The notes: generated by a model from the sequence alone, not told the origin. A DNA stretch of 64,000 nt from Gephyromycinifex aptenodytis (GCF_012277275.1 NZ_CP051155.1:3385784-3449783); one strand, 5' to 3'; positions 45,938-63,995 are shown, counted from the first letter of the stretch. Made by a program: numbers and translations.

Positions 45938-48561
45938 TGCGCGCCCCGGTGACCTGGTTGGCAGAACTCGTCGACCTGAGCCCTGATCGGGGGCGTGGCC
46001 TGGACATCGCCGCCGACCTCGTATCGGTCGGGCTGGAGGAAGAAGCCCTGCACGGCGGCGGCATCACCGGCCCCCTGGTCGTGGGTCGAGTGCTCAGCAA
46101 GACCGATGAGCCGCAGAAGAACGGCAAGACGATCCACTTCTGTCACGTGGACGTGGGGGAGCACGGTCAGAAAGCCGCGGGCGAGGCTGATTCCCAAGAG
46201 ATCGTGTGTGGCGCGCACAACTTCGAGGTCGGTGACCTCGTCATCGTGGTGCTACCCGGCGCGGTACTGCCAGGCGGCTTCGCCATCGGCGCTCGCAAGA
46301 CCTACGGCCACATGAGCAACGGCATGATCTGCAGCGAGGGCGAGTTGGGGTTGCCCGAGGACGCGCTCTTCCCGGACGGCATCATCCTGCTGGAACAGAT
46401 GCTGGCCGACGATCCGGACAAGCTTGCGCAGGCGGTGCCGGGTGCCGACGCGATCGAGCTCTTGGGGCTCGGCGAGGAAGTCGTCGAGGTCAACGTCACC
46501 CCCGACCGTGGCTACTGCTTCTCGATGCGGGGAATCGCCCGCGAGTACAGCCTTGCTATCGGCTGCCCGGAACGGTTCCGGGACCCGGTCGGCCCGGAAG
46601 CGGTGCAAGCCCCGCCCGCGAACGACCAGGGCTACCCGGTACGGCTCGTGGACGACGCTCCGATCGACGCCGGCAGCGGTGTGGCAGCGCCCGGTTGCGA
46701 CCGGTACGTGGCCCGGATCGTGCGTGAGGTGGACGCTGCGGCTCCTACTCCGTCCTGGATGGCCCGGCGCCTGAACCAGATGGGAATGCGCCCGATCAGC
46801 CTGGCTGTGGACGTGACGAACTACCTCATGCTGCTGACCGGGCAGCCGCTGCACGCGTTCGATCTGGACACCCTGTCGGGGGCCATCGAGGTGCGTCGCG
46901 CCCGCCCGGGGGAGAAGCTGCGCACCCTGGATGACGTGGAGCGCACCCTGGACGCGCAGGATCTACTCATCACCGACGGTGGCACGACACCGCTGGCGAT
47001 CGCCGGGGTGATGGGCGGGGAGACCAGCGAGGTCAGCGCTGCCACCCGCAATGTCCTCATCGAGTCCGCGCACTTCGACCCGATCAGCGTCGCCCGCTCC
47101 TCGCGGCGGCACCGGCTGGTCACCGAGGCGAGCAAGCGCTTTGAGCGTGGGGTGGATCCGGCGATGACGGCGGCCGTCGCTGAGCTCGCGGTCCAACTGC
47201 TCGGGCGCTTCGGTGGCGGTCAGGCCGACGCCGGGGTCACCGATGTCGGCGACGTTCGTGAGCCTGATCCCATCAAGTTCGGCACTGAATCCGCCTGGGC
47301 GCTCATCGAGCCGCCGACCGCAGACGGTAGGCCCCCCGAGTTGTTGGACCACGATTCGGTGGTGGCAGCTCTGCGTTCGCTGGGATGCACCGTGCAGGAG
47401 GTCGGCGCCGACAACGTCACCGTCACGCCCCCCACCTGGCGCCCCGACCTGGGTACCGGTCCGGATCTGATCGAAGAGGTCGCCCGGTTGCGCGGCTACG
47501 ACCGCATCCCGGGGGTGCTACCCAAGGCGCCCGGTGGTCGTGGGTTGACGCTGCGGCAGCGTGACACCCGCTTGGTGGGTAATTTCCTGGCGGGGCTGGG
47601 CTACACCGAGGTGCTCAGTTATCCCTTCGTGGCGCCCTCGACCTTGGACGCGCTGGGCTACTCCGGCGATGACGAGCGGCGGCGCACGGTTCGGTTGGCC
47701 AACCCGCTCTCCGATGAGGCGCCGCTGTTGCGCACCAGTGTGCTGTCGACGCTGCTGGGAACGCTTCGAGTGAACGTCTCCCGTGGCGCTCGCGATGCGG
47801 CGCTGTTCGAGATGGGGCTGGTGACCCTGCCCGGGTCGCAGTTGCCGAACGCTCCGGTGCCGGGCATCCAGCGCCGGCCCTCGCAGCAGACGCTGGAGCA
47901 GATCTATGCGGCGGTGCCGCCGCAGCCCCGGCATGTGGCTCTGGTGGCAACCGGTGAGGCTGAGGCCGCCGGGCCGTGGGGCCAGGCTCGTCGGGTGGAG
48001 GCTGCTGACGTGATCGACGCCGCCGCGCGTGTGGTCGAGGCGTTGGGGTTGTCCGTCTCGCTCGTGGCGGCCGATCTGGCTCCGTGGCATCCGGGGCGGT
48101 GTGCCGAACTCGTCGTGGGTACCGGCTCCGAAGCGGTGGTCGTGGGGCACGCCGGTGAACTGCACCCCAAGGTCGCGGCGGCGCTGGAGGTTCCGGCGCG
48201 CACCTGCGCGGCAGAGCTGGATCTGGATGCGGTGTTGGAGTTGCGCGGACAGGTGCGCCGCGCCACCCCCATCTCCACGTACCCGCTGGCCAACACCGAC
48301 GTAGCGCTGGTGGTCGATGAGGAAGTGCCGGCCGCGGACGTCGAGGAGGCGCTGCGGGCCGGAGCCGGGGAGCGGCTGGAGGCAGTGCGGTTGTTCGACA
48401 TCTACCGCGGCGATCAGGTGGGGTCGGGACGTAAGTCGTTGGCCTACCGGCTGACTTTCCGCGCAGCGGACACCACCCTGACGACCAAGCAGGTCAGTGC
48501 ACTGCGTGACCAGGCGATCGCCTCAGCGGCGACAGCCACCGGAGCGCAGCAACGTGTCTGA
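45937..48561 (+). CDS. pheT: Phenylalanyl-tRNA synthetase beta subunit
   Basis: Beta subunit of PheRS with tRNA-binding and editing domains. 874 aa, longer than the roughly 800 of E. coli. The N-terminal EMAP-like tRNA-binding domain (about residues 40-155) is followed by B3/B4 editing (TPDRGYCFSMRGIARE region), B5 (DHDSVVAALRSLGC), the catalytic-like core, and the C-terminal anticodon-binding domain (PISTYPLANTDVALVVDEEV). Extra residues lie in a loop around 630-660. It overlaps the SDR gene by 8 nt. Confidence 0.95.
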   Translation: MRAPVTWLAELVDLSPDRGRGLDIAADLVSVGLEEEALHGGGITGPLVVGRVLSKTDEPQKNGKTIHFCHVDVGEHGQKAAGEADSQEIVCGAHNFEVGDLVIVVLPGAVLPGGFAIGARKTYGHMSNGMICSEGELGLPEDALFPDGIILLEQMLADDPDKLAQAVPGADAIELLGLGEEVVEVNVTPDRGYCFSMRGIAREYSLAIGCPERFRDPVGPEAVQAPPANDQGYPVRLVDDAPIDAGSGVAAPGCDRYVARIVREVDAAAPTPSWMARRLNQMGMRPISLAVDVTNYLMLLTGQPLHAFDLDTLSGAIEVRRARPGEKLRTLDDVERTLDAQDLLITDGGTTPLAIAGVMGGETSEVSAATRNVLIESAHFDPISVARSSRRHRLVTEASKRFERGVDPAMTAAVAELAVQLLGRFGGGQADAGVTDVGDVREPDPIKFGTESAWALIEPPTADGRPPELLDHDSVVAALRSLGCTVQEVGADNVTVTPPTWRPDLGTGPDLIEEVARLRGYDRIPGVLPKAPGGRGLTLRQRDTRLVGNFLAGLGYTEVLSYPFVAPSTLDALGYSGDDERRRTVRLANPLSDEAPLLRTSVLSTLLGTLRVNVSRGARDAALFEMGLVTLPGSQLPNAPVPGIQRRPSQQTLEQIYAAVPPQPRHVALVATGEAEAAGPWGQARRVEAADVIDAAARVVEALGLSVSLVAADLAPWHPGRCAELVVGTGSEAVVVGHAGELHPKVAAALEVPARTCAAELDLDAVLELRGQVRRATPISTYPLANTDVALVVDEEVPAADVEEALRAGAGERLEAVRLFDIYRGDQVGSGRKSLAYRLTFRAADTTLTTKQVSALRDQAIASAATATGAQQRV

Positions 48562-49309
48562 ACCTGTCGTCGTCATCACCGGTGCCTCGCGCGGTATCGG
48601 GGCGCACCTGCGCGAGGCTTTCGGAGCCGCCGGATACCTCGTCGAGGGCCTCTCCCGTTCGGGTGATGCGGGCACCACCCAGGTGGATGTCACCGATGAG
48701 GAAGCCGTCGCGGGGTATGTCGAGGAGTTGATGCGATCCCGCGGACGCGTCGACGTGCTCATCAACAACGCCGGCCTGATCGACGCCGAGGTGCCGTTGT
48801 GGGAGGCCGACCCGGCGCAGTGGTGGCGAACCGTGGAGGTTAATGTCCGCGGGCCGTTCCTGCTCTCGCGGGCGATCTCCCGACACATGCTCGCCGCTGG
48901 TGGGGGTCGCATCATCAACCTCAACAGTGGAGCCGGCACCCGGGCCAACGACGTCGCTACCGCGTATTACGCGAGTAAGACCGCGCTCGGTCGGATCACC
49001 GGCGGACTGCACCTGGCTGGGTACGAGCGTGGCTTGCGGGCCTTCGACCTTGCCCCGGGGGTGGTCCGCACCGATATGACGGCCGCGATGAGTGCGCACG
49101 AAGGCCGCACCGAATGGACCCAGCCCTCGCAGGTCAGCGAGTTGGCCTTGGCGCTGGCTTCGGGCCGGCTGGACGACTGGTCGGGTCGCATGGTGCGGGC
49201 CGGGGTGGATACCGCGCAGTCGCTGGCGACGGCGGCAGCCGGTGGATTGGATGAGCAGGCCCGCACGGTCGGGTTGCGCGGCTGGGGGGCGCAAGACCCG
49301 ATCAGCTGA
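48554..49309 (+). CDS. SDR family oxidoreductase
   Basis: Classical short-chain dehydrogenase/reductase, 251 aa from GTG 48554, which overlaps pheT by 8 nt. The cofactor motif TGASRGIG is at residues 10-17; INNAG, the catalytic Ser and the YxxxK pair ([10 protein letters not shown]) follow in order. The substrate cannot be told. Position after pheT suggests co-transcription without a clear functional link. Confidence 0.88.
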   Translation: MSEPVVVITGASRGIGAHLREAFGAAGYLVEGLSRSGDAGTTQVDVTDEEAVAGYVEELMRSRGRVDVLINNAGLIDAEVPLWEADPAQWWRTVEVNVRGPFLLSRAISRHMLAAGGGRIINLNSGAGTRANDVATAYYASKTALGRITGGLHLAGYERGLRAFDLAPGVVRTDMTAAMSAHEGRTEWTQPSQVSELALALASGRLDDWSGRMVRAGVDTAQSLATAAAGGLDEQARTVGLRGWGAQDPIS

Positions 49310-49317
49310 CAAACAGT

Positions 49318-49355
49318 GTCTGCATACTTACACGCGAGTCTGTATAGTCATGCGC
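49318..49355 (+). promoter_or_regulatory. argC promoter with two ARG-box-like repeats
   Basis: GTCTGCATA (49318-49326) and GTCTGTATA (49338-49346) are direct repeats 20 bp apart, the same spacing as tandem ARG boxes that bind an ArgR hexamer. The -10 hexamer TATAGT (49343-49348) lies within the second repeat and ends 7 nt before ATG 49356, so bound ArgR would block a leaderless promoter. The match to published ARG-box consensus sequences is imperfect. Confidence 0.55.
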
Positions 49356-50411
49356 ATGACATTGGCTGCAGTCGCGGGCGCCAGTGGGTATGCCGGAGGA
49401 GAGATCCTGCGCATTCTGCTATCCCACCCGCAGATCGAGATCGGCGCCTTGTGTGCCGCTGGGAGCGCAGGCAGTGCGCTTGCCGAACACCATCCGCACT
49501 TATTCCCGCTGGGCGACCGGGTTCTGCGTCCGACGAACGCCCAGGAACTCGCCGGTCACGACCTCGTCTTTCTGGCGCTGCCGCACGGCGCCTCTGCGGC
49601 ATTGGCCGCCGAGCTGGGCGAGGATGCCCTCCTCATCGACTGCGGCGCTGACTTTCGCCTGCGTGATCCCCAGGCGTGGGCGCAGTTCTATGACACCCCG
49701 TACGCGGGCAGTTGGCCCTATGGCCTGCCCGAACTCATCAGCCGCGACGGTGTCAAAGCACGCGAGCAACTCGCCGGTGCCACTCGCATCGCGGTACCGG
49801 GTTGCTACCCCAGCGCGGTGTCGTTGGCGTTGGCGCCGGGTCTGGCTGCCGGTGTGCTCCAGCCGCGCGACATCGTCGTGGTGGCGGCAAGCGGCACCTC
49901 CGGGGCTGGTAAATCCCTGAAACCACATCTGCTGGGCGCAGAGGTCATGGGCGCGATGAGCCCCTACGGCGTGGGCGGGACGCACCGGCACACCCCCGAG
50001 ATCACCCAGAACCTCAGCGGCGCCGCCGGTACCGGCGTGAGCCTGTCCTTCACCCCGACGTTGGCCCCGATGCCCCGCGGCATCCTGGCCACCTGCACCG
50101 CTCGTCTGGCTGAATCAGTCGAGCTCGTGGACGCCGCGCGGAGCGTGCGCGACGCCTACGAAAAGGCCTACGCCGACGAGCCGTTCGTGACTGTGTTGGG
50201 GCCGGATCGCTGGCCGTGCACGGGGGATGTCTTGGGCTCCAATCAAGTGCATCTGGGCATCGCCGTCGATGCGACTGTCGGGCGGGTCATCGTGGTCGCC
50301 GCTATCGACAACCTCACCAAGGGCACGGCCGGGGCCGCGGTGCAGTGCGCCAACCTCGCCCTGGGCCTTCCCGAAACGACCGGACTACCGATGACTGGAG
50401 TGTCACCGTGA
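49356..50411 (+). CDS. argC: N-acetyl-gamma-glutamyl-phosphate reductase ArgC
   Basis: Third step of arginine synthesis; reduces N-acetylglutamyl phosphate with NADPH. 351 aa from ATG 49356, chosen over ATG 49350 because of the -10 spacing. The cofactor motif GASGYAGGE is near the N-terminus and the catalytic Cys is C150 in VPGCYPSA. First gene of the arg operon; it ends in a GTGA overlap with the ACT-domain gene. Confidence 0.96.
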   Translation: MTLAAVAGASGYAGGEILRILLSHPQIEIGALCAAGSAGSALAEHHPHLFPLGDRVLRPTNAQELAGHDLVFLALPHGASAALAAELGEDALLIDCGADFRLRDPQAWAQFYDTPYAGSWPYGLPELISRDGVKAREQLAGATRIAVPGCYPSAVSLALAPGLAAGVLQPRDIVVVAASGTSGAGKSLKPHLLGAEVMGAMSPYGVGGTHRHTPEITQNLSGAAGTGVSLSFTPTLAPMPRGILATCTARLAESVELVDAARSVRDAYEKAYADEPFVTVLGPDRWPCTGDVLGSNQVHLGIAVDATVGRVIVVAAIDNLTKGTAGAAVQCANLALGLPETTGLPMTGVSP

Positions 50412-50857
50412 ATCTGCCCGCTGCACAACGTAGTTGGAACTTGCGTCTACATCCGGAGCAGTTGGCCTTCGCCAAGCTGCCCCCCGGCAGTGAGGTGCCG
50501 GACTGGGCTCGAGCCGCCCGCCACCCGATCACCACCGTCTCCTGGAGCCAGAACGAGACCTCGGTGTTGGCGCCGGTGGCTGCGGTCCCCAGCGATGTGG
50601 ACCGCTTCGGTCCCTGGCAGGCCTTCGAGGTGGAAGGCCATATCGACTTCCTGCTCACCGGTGTGCTCAGCGGCATCATCGCGCCGCTGGCTTCCAGCCA
50701 GATCGCCGTGACCACCCTGTCCACCTATCAGACCGACTGGATTCTCGTGCCCGCCGAACAGGCCGAGCAGGCCGTCAACGTGTGGCGCTACCACGGTCAC
50801 GTCGTGACCGTCCTGCCCGCGAGTGACGCGGCGCCATCGCAGGAGGAGCAGGGATGA
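50408..50857 (+). CDS. ACT-domain protein (ACT_7/CASTOR-like) in the arg operon
   Basis: 149 aa from GTG 50408, overlapping argC and argJ by 4 nt each. The pattern [24 protein letters not shown]... then [24 protein letters not shown]...[13 protein letters not shown] fits the ACT_7 type of ligand-binding domain, also found in the human arginine sensor CASTOR1. There is no catalytic or DNA-binding domain, so it is most likely a small-molecule sensor or an allosteric partner. Position inside the arg operon suggests arginine or an intermediate as ligand; this is inference. Confidence 0.85.
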   Translation: MNLPAAQRSWNLRLHPEQLAFAKLPPGSEVPDWARAARHPITTVSWSQNETSVLAPVAAVPSDVDRFGPWQAFEVEGHIDFLLTGVLSGIIAPLASSQIAVTTLSTYQTDWILVPAEQAEQAVNVWRYHGHVVTVLPASDAAPSQEEQG

Positions 50858-52005
50858 GTGTCACCGCGCCGTCGGGCTTTCGCGCAGCCGGGGTCACCGC
50901 AGGCCTGAAAGCCTCGGGGCGACCTGACGTAGCTCTGGTGGTCAACGACGGCCCCGACCATCACGGTGCCGCGGTGTTCACCAGCAACCGGGTGCAGGCC
51001 GCCCCGGTTACCTGGTCGCGTCAGGTCGTCGCGGATCAGCGGGTCGATGCGGTCGTACTGAACTCCGGTGGGGCCAACGCCTGCACCGGCCCGCAGGGCT
51101 TCCGGGACACCCACACCACGGCCGAACATGTCGCCCAGCAGTTGCAGATCTCAGCCGGTGACGTCTTCGTATGCTCCACCGGGCTCATCGGTGAACTGCT
51201 CCCGATGCAGCGCCTGCTGGCGGGCGTCGATCAAGCCGTCGCCGCCCTGGCCGACACCGGTGGGGCTGCGGCAGCCGAAGCGATCCTGACCACCGACACC
51301 GTCACCAAACAGGCTTGTGCCTCCGGGGCCGGCTGGACGGTCGGCGGTATGGCCAAGGGTGCAGGGATGCTCGCTCCGGCACTGGCCACCATGCTCGTCG
51401 TGCTCACCACGGACGCGGTGGTCGACCCGCAGGATCTGGACGCGGCGCTACGCAGCGCCTGCGCGCTCACCTTCGAGCGCATCGACTCCGACGGATGCAT
51501 GTCCACCAACGACACGGTGGTGGCGCTGGCCTCCGGCGCCTCCGGGGTGGCGGTGAGCCGGGCCGAGCTGAGGGAGTGCTTGACGCAGGTCTGCGCCGAA
51601 CTCGCCCGGGCTCTGATAGCGGATGCGGAGGGTGCACAACACGACATCGAGATCGCGGTGCTGGGGGCAGCCAGCGAAGCCGACGCGCTGCAGGTGGGCC
51701 GGGCCATCGCCGGCAACAACCTGTTCAAGTGCGCGATCTTCGGCGGCGACCCCAACTGGGGTCGCATCGTGGCCGCTGTCGGCACGACACAAGCCCACTT
51801 TGATCCGCAGACCTTGGACGTGAGCATCAACGGAGTGCAGGTCTGCCGGGCCACCGGGGTGGGCCAGGACCGAGAACTGGTCGACCTGAGACCCCGGCAG
51901 GTCCAGATAGAGGTGGACCTGAACGCAGGTCAGCACAGCGCCACGGTGTGGACCAACGACCTCACCCACGATTACGTTCACGAGAACTCGGCGTACAGCT
52001 CATGA
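50854..52005 (+). CDS. argJ: Glutamate N-acetyltransferase/ornithine acetyltransferase ArgJ
   Basis: Recycles the acetyl group from N-acetylornithine to glutamate. 383 aa. The precursor cleaves itself at an Ala-Thr bond; the predicted nucleophile is T179 in [33 protein letters not shown] and the [10 protein letters not shown] block are family hallmarks. Whether it also uses acetyl-CoA (bifunctional form) is not certain from sequence. The stop overlaps the argB start by 4 nt. Confidence 0.96.
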   Translation: MSVTAPSGFRAAGVTAGLKASGRPDVALVVNDGPDHHGAAVFTSNRVQAAPVTWSRQVVADQRVDAVVLNSGGANACTGPQGFRDTHTTAEHVAQQLQISAGDVFVCSTGLIGELLPMQRLLAGVDQAVAALADTGGAAAAEAILTTDTVTKQACASGAGWTVGGMAKGAGMLAPALATMLVVLTTDAVVDPQDLDAALRSACALTFERIDSDGCMSTNDTVVALASGASGVAVSRAELRECLTQVCAELARALIADAEGAQHDIEIAVLGAASEADALQVGRAIAGNNLFKCAIFGGDPNWGRIVAAVGTTQAHFDPQTLDVSINGVQVCRATGVGQDRELVDLRPRQVQIEVDLNAGQHSATVWTNDLTHDYVHENSAYSS

Positions 52006-52991
52006 ATGCCCAAGACCTGGAGCAGCGCGTCATCGCAGCCCGCCGGCATCTGCGTACGTTGCGGGACCGCACCGGCTTGCAGAGCGCCGCAGCCAAAGCG
52101 GGCACCCTGGTGGAGGCGCTGCCGTGGCTGGAGCAGTTCAAGGGCGCGCTCGTCGTCGTCAAGTACGGCGGTAACGCCATGATCGATGAGGAACTCAAAC
52201 AAGCCTTCGCCCAAGACATCGCTTTCCTGCGCTATGCGGGACTGCGTCCGGTCGTGGTTCATGGGGGCGGCCCGCAGATCGCCCGCATGCTGCAGCGGTT
52301 GGGGATGCAGAGCGAGTTCAAGGGCGGACTCCGGGTGACCACACCTGAGGTGATGGATGTCGTGCGCATGGTGCTGACCGGGCAGGTCGGGCGCGAGCTG
52401 GTGGGACTGCTCAACCAACACGGGCCCATCGCCGTCGGCCTGTCAGGGGAGGACGGACATCTTTTCGGCGCCCGGAAGCGTCCGGCCATCGTCGACGGCG
52501 AAGCGGTGGACATCGGCCTGGTCGGCGACGTCGTCACCGTCAATCCCTCAGCGGTACAGGACATCCTGGCCGCCGGACGGATCCCGGTGGTCTCCACTGT
52601 GGCCCCCGACCTGGACCGGGAAGCTCAAGTGCTCAACGTCAACGCCGACACTGCCGCCTCGGCTTTGGCGGTGAGTCTGCGGGCGCAGAAACTGGTCGTC
52701 CTGACCGACGTGCCAGGTATTTACGCCAACTGGCCAGATCGGGATTCGCTGCTTTCGCAGCTGGATGTCGACGAGGCCGAGGAACTGTTGCGCCGGGTCG
52801 ATGCCGGGATGGTCCCCAAGATCGAGGCCTGCGTTCGGGCCATTCGGGGCGGGGTCCCGCGAGCGCACGTCGTGGACGGGCGGACCGCGCATTCCCTGCT
52901 GTTGGAGGTCTTCACCGACGAGGGGATCGGCACGATGATCCTGCCGGCCCAGGACGAGGACGACCCCGCGTCCATGGAGGGTCTGTCATGA
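52002..52991 (+). CDS. argB: Acetylglutamate kinase ArgB
   Basis: Phosphorylates N-acetylglutamate, usually the arginine-inhibited step. 329 aa from ATG 52002. The kinase core begins at [10 protein letters not shown] and includes VVHGGGPQI and NVNADTAA. An N-terminal extension of about 30 residues ([17 protein letters not shown]...) precedes the usual start region; N-terminal helices of arginine-sensitive kinases form the hexamer, so feedback inhibition is plausible. Overlaps argD by 4 nt. Confidence 0.95.
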   Translation: MNAQDLEQRVIAARRHLRTLRDRTGLQSAAAKAGTLVEALPWLEQFKGALVVVKYGGNAMIDEELKQAFAQDIAFLRYAGLRPVVVHGGGPQIARMLQRLGMQSEFKGGLRVTTPEVMDVVRMVLTGQVGRELVGLLNQHGPIAVGLSGEDGHLFGARKRPAIVDGEAVDIGLVGDVVTVNPSAVQDILAAGRIPVVSTVAPDLDREAQVLNVNADTAASALAVSLRAQKLVVLTDVPGIYANWPDRDSLLSQLDVDEAEELLRRVDAGMVPKIEACVRAIRGGVPRAHVVDGRTAHSLLLEVFTDEGIGTMILPAQDEDDPASMEGLS

Positions 52992-54222
52992 ACCAGGAGG
53001 CGCACCCGCACGCCGGACTCGTCGGGCCCGCCGGGCGGGCCGAGGATCTGCTCGACCGCTACAGCCGGTCCTACCTGCAAGTTTTCGGACGCCCCCAGCG
53101 GGTGTTGGAACGCGGTCAGGGCGTGCGGGTGTGGGACGTGCAGGGTCGGGAGTACCTGGACCTGCTCGCAGGTATCGCCGTCAACGCCCTGGGGCACTCC
53201 CACCCCGACCTGGTCGCGGCCATCGCCGAGCAGGCCGGGCAGCTTATTCACACCTCGAATTTCTTCACCACACCCACCCAGGTTGCCCTCGCGGAACGAC
53301 TGCTCGGGATGGCAGGCGCCCCGGCCGGTTCGGCGGTGCTGTTTGTCAACTCCGGGGCCGAAGCCATCGAGGCCGCGATCAAACTGGGGCGGCGCACCGG
53401 GCGCCCGGGGATCATCACCGCGCAGGGCGCTTTCCACGGGCGCACTACCGGGGCGCTCGCGCTCACCGCCAAGGCCGCGTATCGAGAGCCGTTCGAACCT
53501 CTCTTGCCCGGGATCAATCGGGTGCCATTCGGCGATGAGGCTGCCCTGCGCGCCGCGCTCGACGATCAGGTGGGGGCGGTGATCCTCGAACCGATCCAAG
53601 GCGAGGGCGGCGTCGTGCCGGCCCCGCCCGGATATCTACAGAGCGCTCGCGAGCTCACCCGGGAGCACGGGGCGCTCCTGGTCCTCGATGAGATTCAGAC
53701 CGGGATCGGGCGAACGGGAACCTGGTTCGCCTTCCAGCAGGCGGGCATCACCCCCGATGCGATCACGCTGGCCAAGGGGTTGGGCGGCGGGTTCCCGATC
53801 GGTGCGCTCATCACGTTCGGTCCCGAGGTCTCCGGGCTGCTCTCGGCGGGGCAGCACGGAACGACCTTCGGGGGTAACCCGCTGGCCTGCGCCGCCGGGT
53901 TAGCCGTGCTCGAGGTCATCGAACGTGACGGGCTGCTGGGTGCGGCCCGAACCGTCGGGCAGGCCTTCACCCAGGCGGTGGCGGCGCTGCAGGATCCCCG
54001 GATCACCGGGGTGCGGGGCGAGGGGCTGCTCATCGGCATCGGGCTCGCCGGGCCGTGGGCCCCTCACGTGGCGACCGCAGCACTGGATCGGGGCTTCATC
54101 GTCAACGCTGTTCGCGAGGACACCATCCGCTTGGCGCCACCGTTGATCGTTCAGGAGGACGACATGACCTCGTTTGCGTTGGCATTACCCACGCTGCTCG
54201 ATTCGATCGGGGGTGATGGGTG

Positions 54223-54223
<1 letters not shown>
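52988..54223 (+). CDS. argD: Acetylornithine aminotransferase ArgD
   Basis: PLP-dependent class III aminotransferase that makes N-acetylornithine. 411 aa. The PLP lysine is K263 in [27 protein letters not shown] and [14 protein letters not shown] are also present. The start overlaps argB by 4 nt. In the usual operon argF would follow, but here the next gene is argR. Confidence 0.96.
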
Positions 54224-56837
<2,614 letters not shown>

Positions 56838-56893
56838 GGCAGACTTGCGCCAGGTGGGCGCGGCGTCCACCCACAACAACGAAAGGACACATC

Positions 56894-58204
56894 GTGAGCA
56901 CTGTGCTCGACGAGCTGACATGGCGGGGGCTGGTGGCGCAGACCACCGATGAGGATGCCCTGCGTGAGGCGCTCGAGAGCGGACCTCTCACGGTGTATTG
57001 CGGCTTCGATCCCACGGCGCCCAGCCTGCACTTCGGCAACCTCGTTCAGCTCATTCTGTTGCGCCACCTGCGCCGGGCAGGACATCGCGTCATCGGGCTG
57101 GTCGGTGGCTCGACCGGGTTGATCGGCGACCCGCGCCCCTCCAGTGAGCGCACGCTGAAGTCCAAGGAGCAGACGGCGGCCGACGTGGAGCGCATCGCCG
57201 CCCAGGTCCGCAAAGTACTCAGCGAAGAGGCGGGGGAGCCGCCCACCTTCGTGAACAACCTGGACTGGACCGAGCCGATCAGTGCGCTGGACTTCCTGCG
57301 CGACTACGGCAAGCACTTCCGGGTCAACCAGATGATCAAGAAGGACGCGGTCGCTGCCCGGTTGAACTCCGAACAGGGGATCAGCTACACCGAATTCAGC
57401 TACCAGATCCTGCAGGCGCTGGACTACCTGCACCTGTACCGCGAGCACGGCTGCACCCTGCAGACCGGTGGCGCCGATCAGTGGGGCAACCTCACCGCCG
57501 GGGTGGACCTGGTGCACCGGATGGAGGGCGCCTCAGTGCATGCGCTCACGACGCCGTTGTTGACCGACGCGTCGGGGCAGAAGTTCGGCAAGTCCCTGGG
57601 CAACAGCGTCTGGCTGGACCCCTCGATGACCTCGCCGTATGCCTTCTACCAGTACTTCCTCAACATCGAGGACGCCTCGGTGGTGAAGCTGCTGAAGGTC
57701 TTCACCGATCGAACGCGCGAGGAGATCGAGGAGCTGGAACGGCAGGTGCAGGACGAGCCGTTCCGGCGCGCCGCGCAGCGAACTCTGGCCAGTGACATCA
57801 CGACCTTCGTGCACGGTGCGCAGGCGACCGCCGCAGTCCAGGCGGCCTCGGAAGCCTTGTTCGGTAAGGGGGATCTATCCGGTCTGGACGCCGCGACGTT
57901 GCGCGATGCCACGGCCGAATTGCCCGGTGGTAGTGCCGAACCCGGAACCAGCTACGTCGACGCTCTGGTGAGCGCGGGTCTGGCCGAATCGCGTAAGGCC
58001 GCGCGGCGCACTCTCGGGGAGGGGGGCGCCTCGCTGAACAATGAGCGGATTGCCGACCCTGAAGGTGTCTTGAGTGAGGCCGACTTCTTGCACGACAGCG
58101 TGGCCATACTCAAGCGGGGCCGCAAGAACTTGGCTGCGCTGCACCGCGCCACGGGTCTCGAGCAGTCCGCCACCGCGGCGACGCAGCAGCAGGCACGGCA
58201 GTAA
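56894..58204 (+). CDS. tyrS: Tyrosyl-tRNA synthetase
   Basis: Class I synthetase that charges tRNA-Tyr. 436 aa from GTG 56894 with AAAGGA upstream (56882-56887); the longer frame overlaps the glycosylase. The HIGH-equivalent HFGN is at residues 46-49 and the KMSKS-equivalent KFGKS at 230-234. GGADQWGN is the tyrosine-pocket motif. A C-terminal S4 domain (LAESRKAARRTLGEGG...) binds tRNA. A terminator follows, then the rRNA operon. Confidence 0.96.
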   Translation: MSTVLDELTWRGLVAQTTDEDALREALESGPLTVYCGFDPTAPSLHFGNLVQLILLRHLRRAGHRVIGLVGGSTGLIGDPRPSSERTLKSKEQTAADVERIAAQVRKVLSEEAGEPPTFVNNLDWTEPISALDFLRDYGKHFRVNQMIKKDAVAARLNSEQGISYTEFSYQILQALDYLHLYREHGCTLQTGGADQWGNLTAGVDLVHRMEGASVHALTTPLLTDASGQKFGKSLGNSVWLDPSMTSPYAFYQYFLNIEDASVVKLLKVFTDRTREEIEELERQVQDEPFRRAAQRTLASDITTFVHGAQATAAVQAASEALFGKGDLSGLDAATLRDATAELPGGSAEPGTSYVDALVSAGLAESRKAARRTLGEGGASLNNERIADPEGVLSEADFLHDSVAILKRGRKNLAALHRATGLEQSATAATQQQARQ

Positions 58205-58289
58205 GCGGGTACTCGTGGTCGCCGGAGGGTTGTCGATGCACCGGCGAGTCACACCGCTGGGCCGGCTGCCCAGGTGGCCACAGCATGAA

Positions 58290-58326
58290 CGGCCCGGACG
58301 CCCCAGTGGCTCCGGGCCGCTGTTTT
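58290..58326 (+). terminator. Intrinsic terminator after tyrS
   Basis: CGGCCCGGA (58290-58298), 12-nt loop, TCCGGGCCG (58311-58319), then CTGTTTT. A perfect 9-bp GC stem with a U-tract, which insulates tyrS from the rRNA promoter. Confidence 0.8.
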
Positions 58327-58354
58327 GGCCCGAACATGCCTCTGACCAGGCGAT

Positions 58355-58383
58355 TTGTGTTTAACCAGCGCTTTACCTAGAGT
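58355..58383 (+). promoter_or_regulatory. rRNA operon promoter
   Basis: TTGTGT (58355-58360) and TAGAGT (58378-58383) are 17 bp apart, a good sigma-A-type match in the only AT-rich patch between tyrS and 16S. It would give a leader of about 345 nt. Confidence 0.55.
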
Positions 58384-58733
58384 TCTCAACGTTCGCCCGA
58401 CAGGGAGGAACGGACGCGGCGGTGGTTACGACCACAGCCCGAGCGGCCGGTCCCACGGGAAACCAATCCAAGGCTCTTCACTTCGAAGAAACCGCGGGTT
58501 GCGCCGGGAAGATCATCCTGGTAACGTTGATCCCCGGTCACACGGACAACATCACTAAGGTGATGAAAACCGAGATCGAGCTTCAGCAAGACAAACCACC
58601 GATTCTGACTCTGAGAAATCAGATGATATGTTCGGTGTGTAACCGATACTTGAGAACTCAACAGCGTGCCAAAAATCGATGCCAATTGTTTGTTGGTTTA
58701 ACGTCAATGTGATGTTTTGCCAGATTTGAATTC
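58384..58733 (+). other. rRNA leader with processing/antitermination elements
   Basis: The leader before 16S rRNA has no credible gene; the open frames here lack ribosome binding sites and family similarity. TGAGAACTCAACAG (58651-58664) is a conserved actinobacterial rrn leader element and recurs in similar form before 23S (60564-60577). Together with flanking sequence it likely takes part in antitermination or RNase III processing. Confidence 0.6.
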
Positions 58734-63702
<4,969 letters not shown>

Positions 63703-63874
63703 ACAACGATGATGTTCTGCGTCCACTGTATGGTTCCCGACACACCAGCCCGGGAATCAACTAAGCAACACCAGCACTGACCGTGCCAGGTGTCCCACCC
63801 CCCAACAACGGGAGGTCGGATACTGCGGCGTCGGGAAGGGTGCAGGGGTGTTGTGGCTGGTATAAGTCGATAGA

Positions 63875-63995
63875 GTTACGGCGGCCATAGCGAGAGGGAA
63901 ACGCCCGGTTCCATTCCGAACCCGGAAGCTAAGCCTCTCAGCGCCGATGGTACTGCACTGGGGACGGTGTGGGAGAGTAGGACACCGCCGGACAA
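63875..63995 (+). rRNA. rrf: 5S ribosomal RNA
   Basis: About 121 nt from GTTACGGCGGCCATAGCG to CACCGCCGGACAAC, with the conserved loop CCGAACCCGGAAGCTAAG. The ends pair as helix I. It lies 172 nt after 23S, followed by a T-run at the window edge that may begin a terminator. Confidence 0.95.

Noticed and set aside
58422..58712. 96-aa frame in the rRNA leader
   Set aside because: It lies between the rRNA promoter and 16S, covers conserved processing elements and has no ribosome-binding site.
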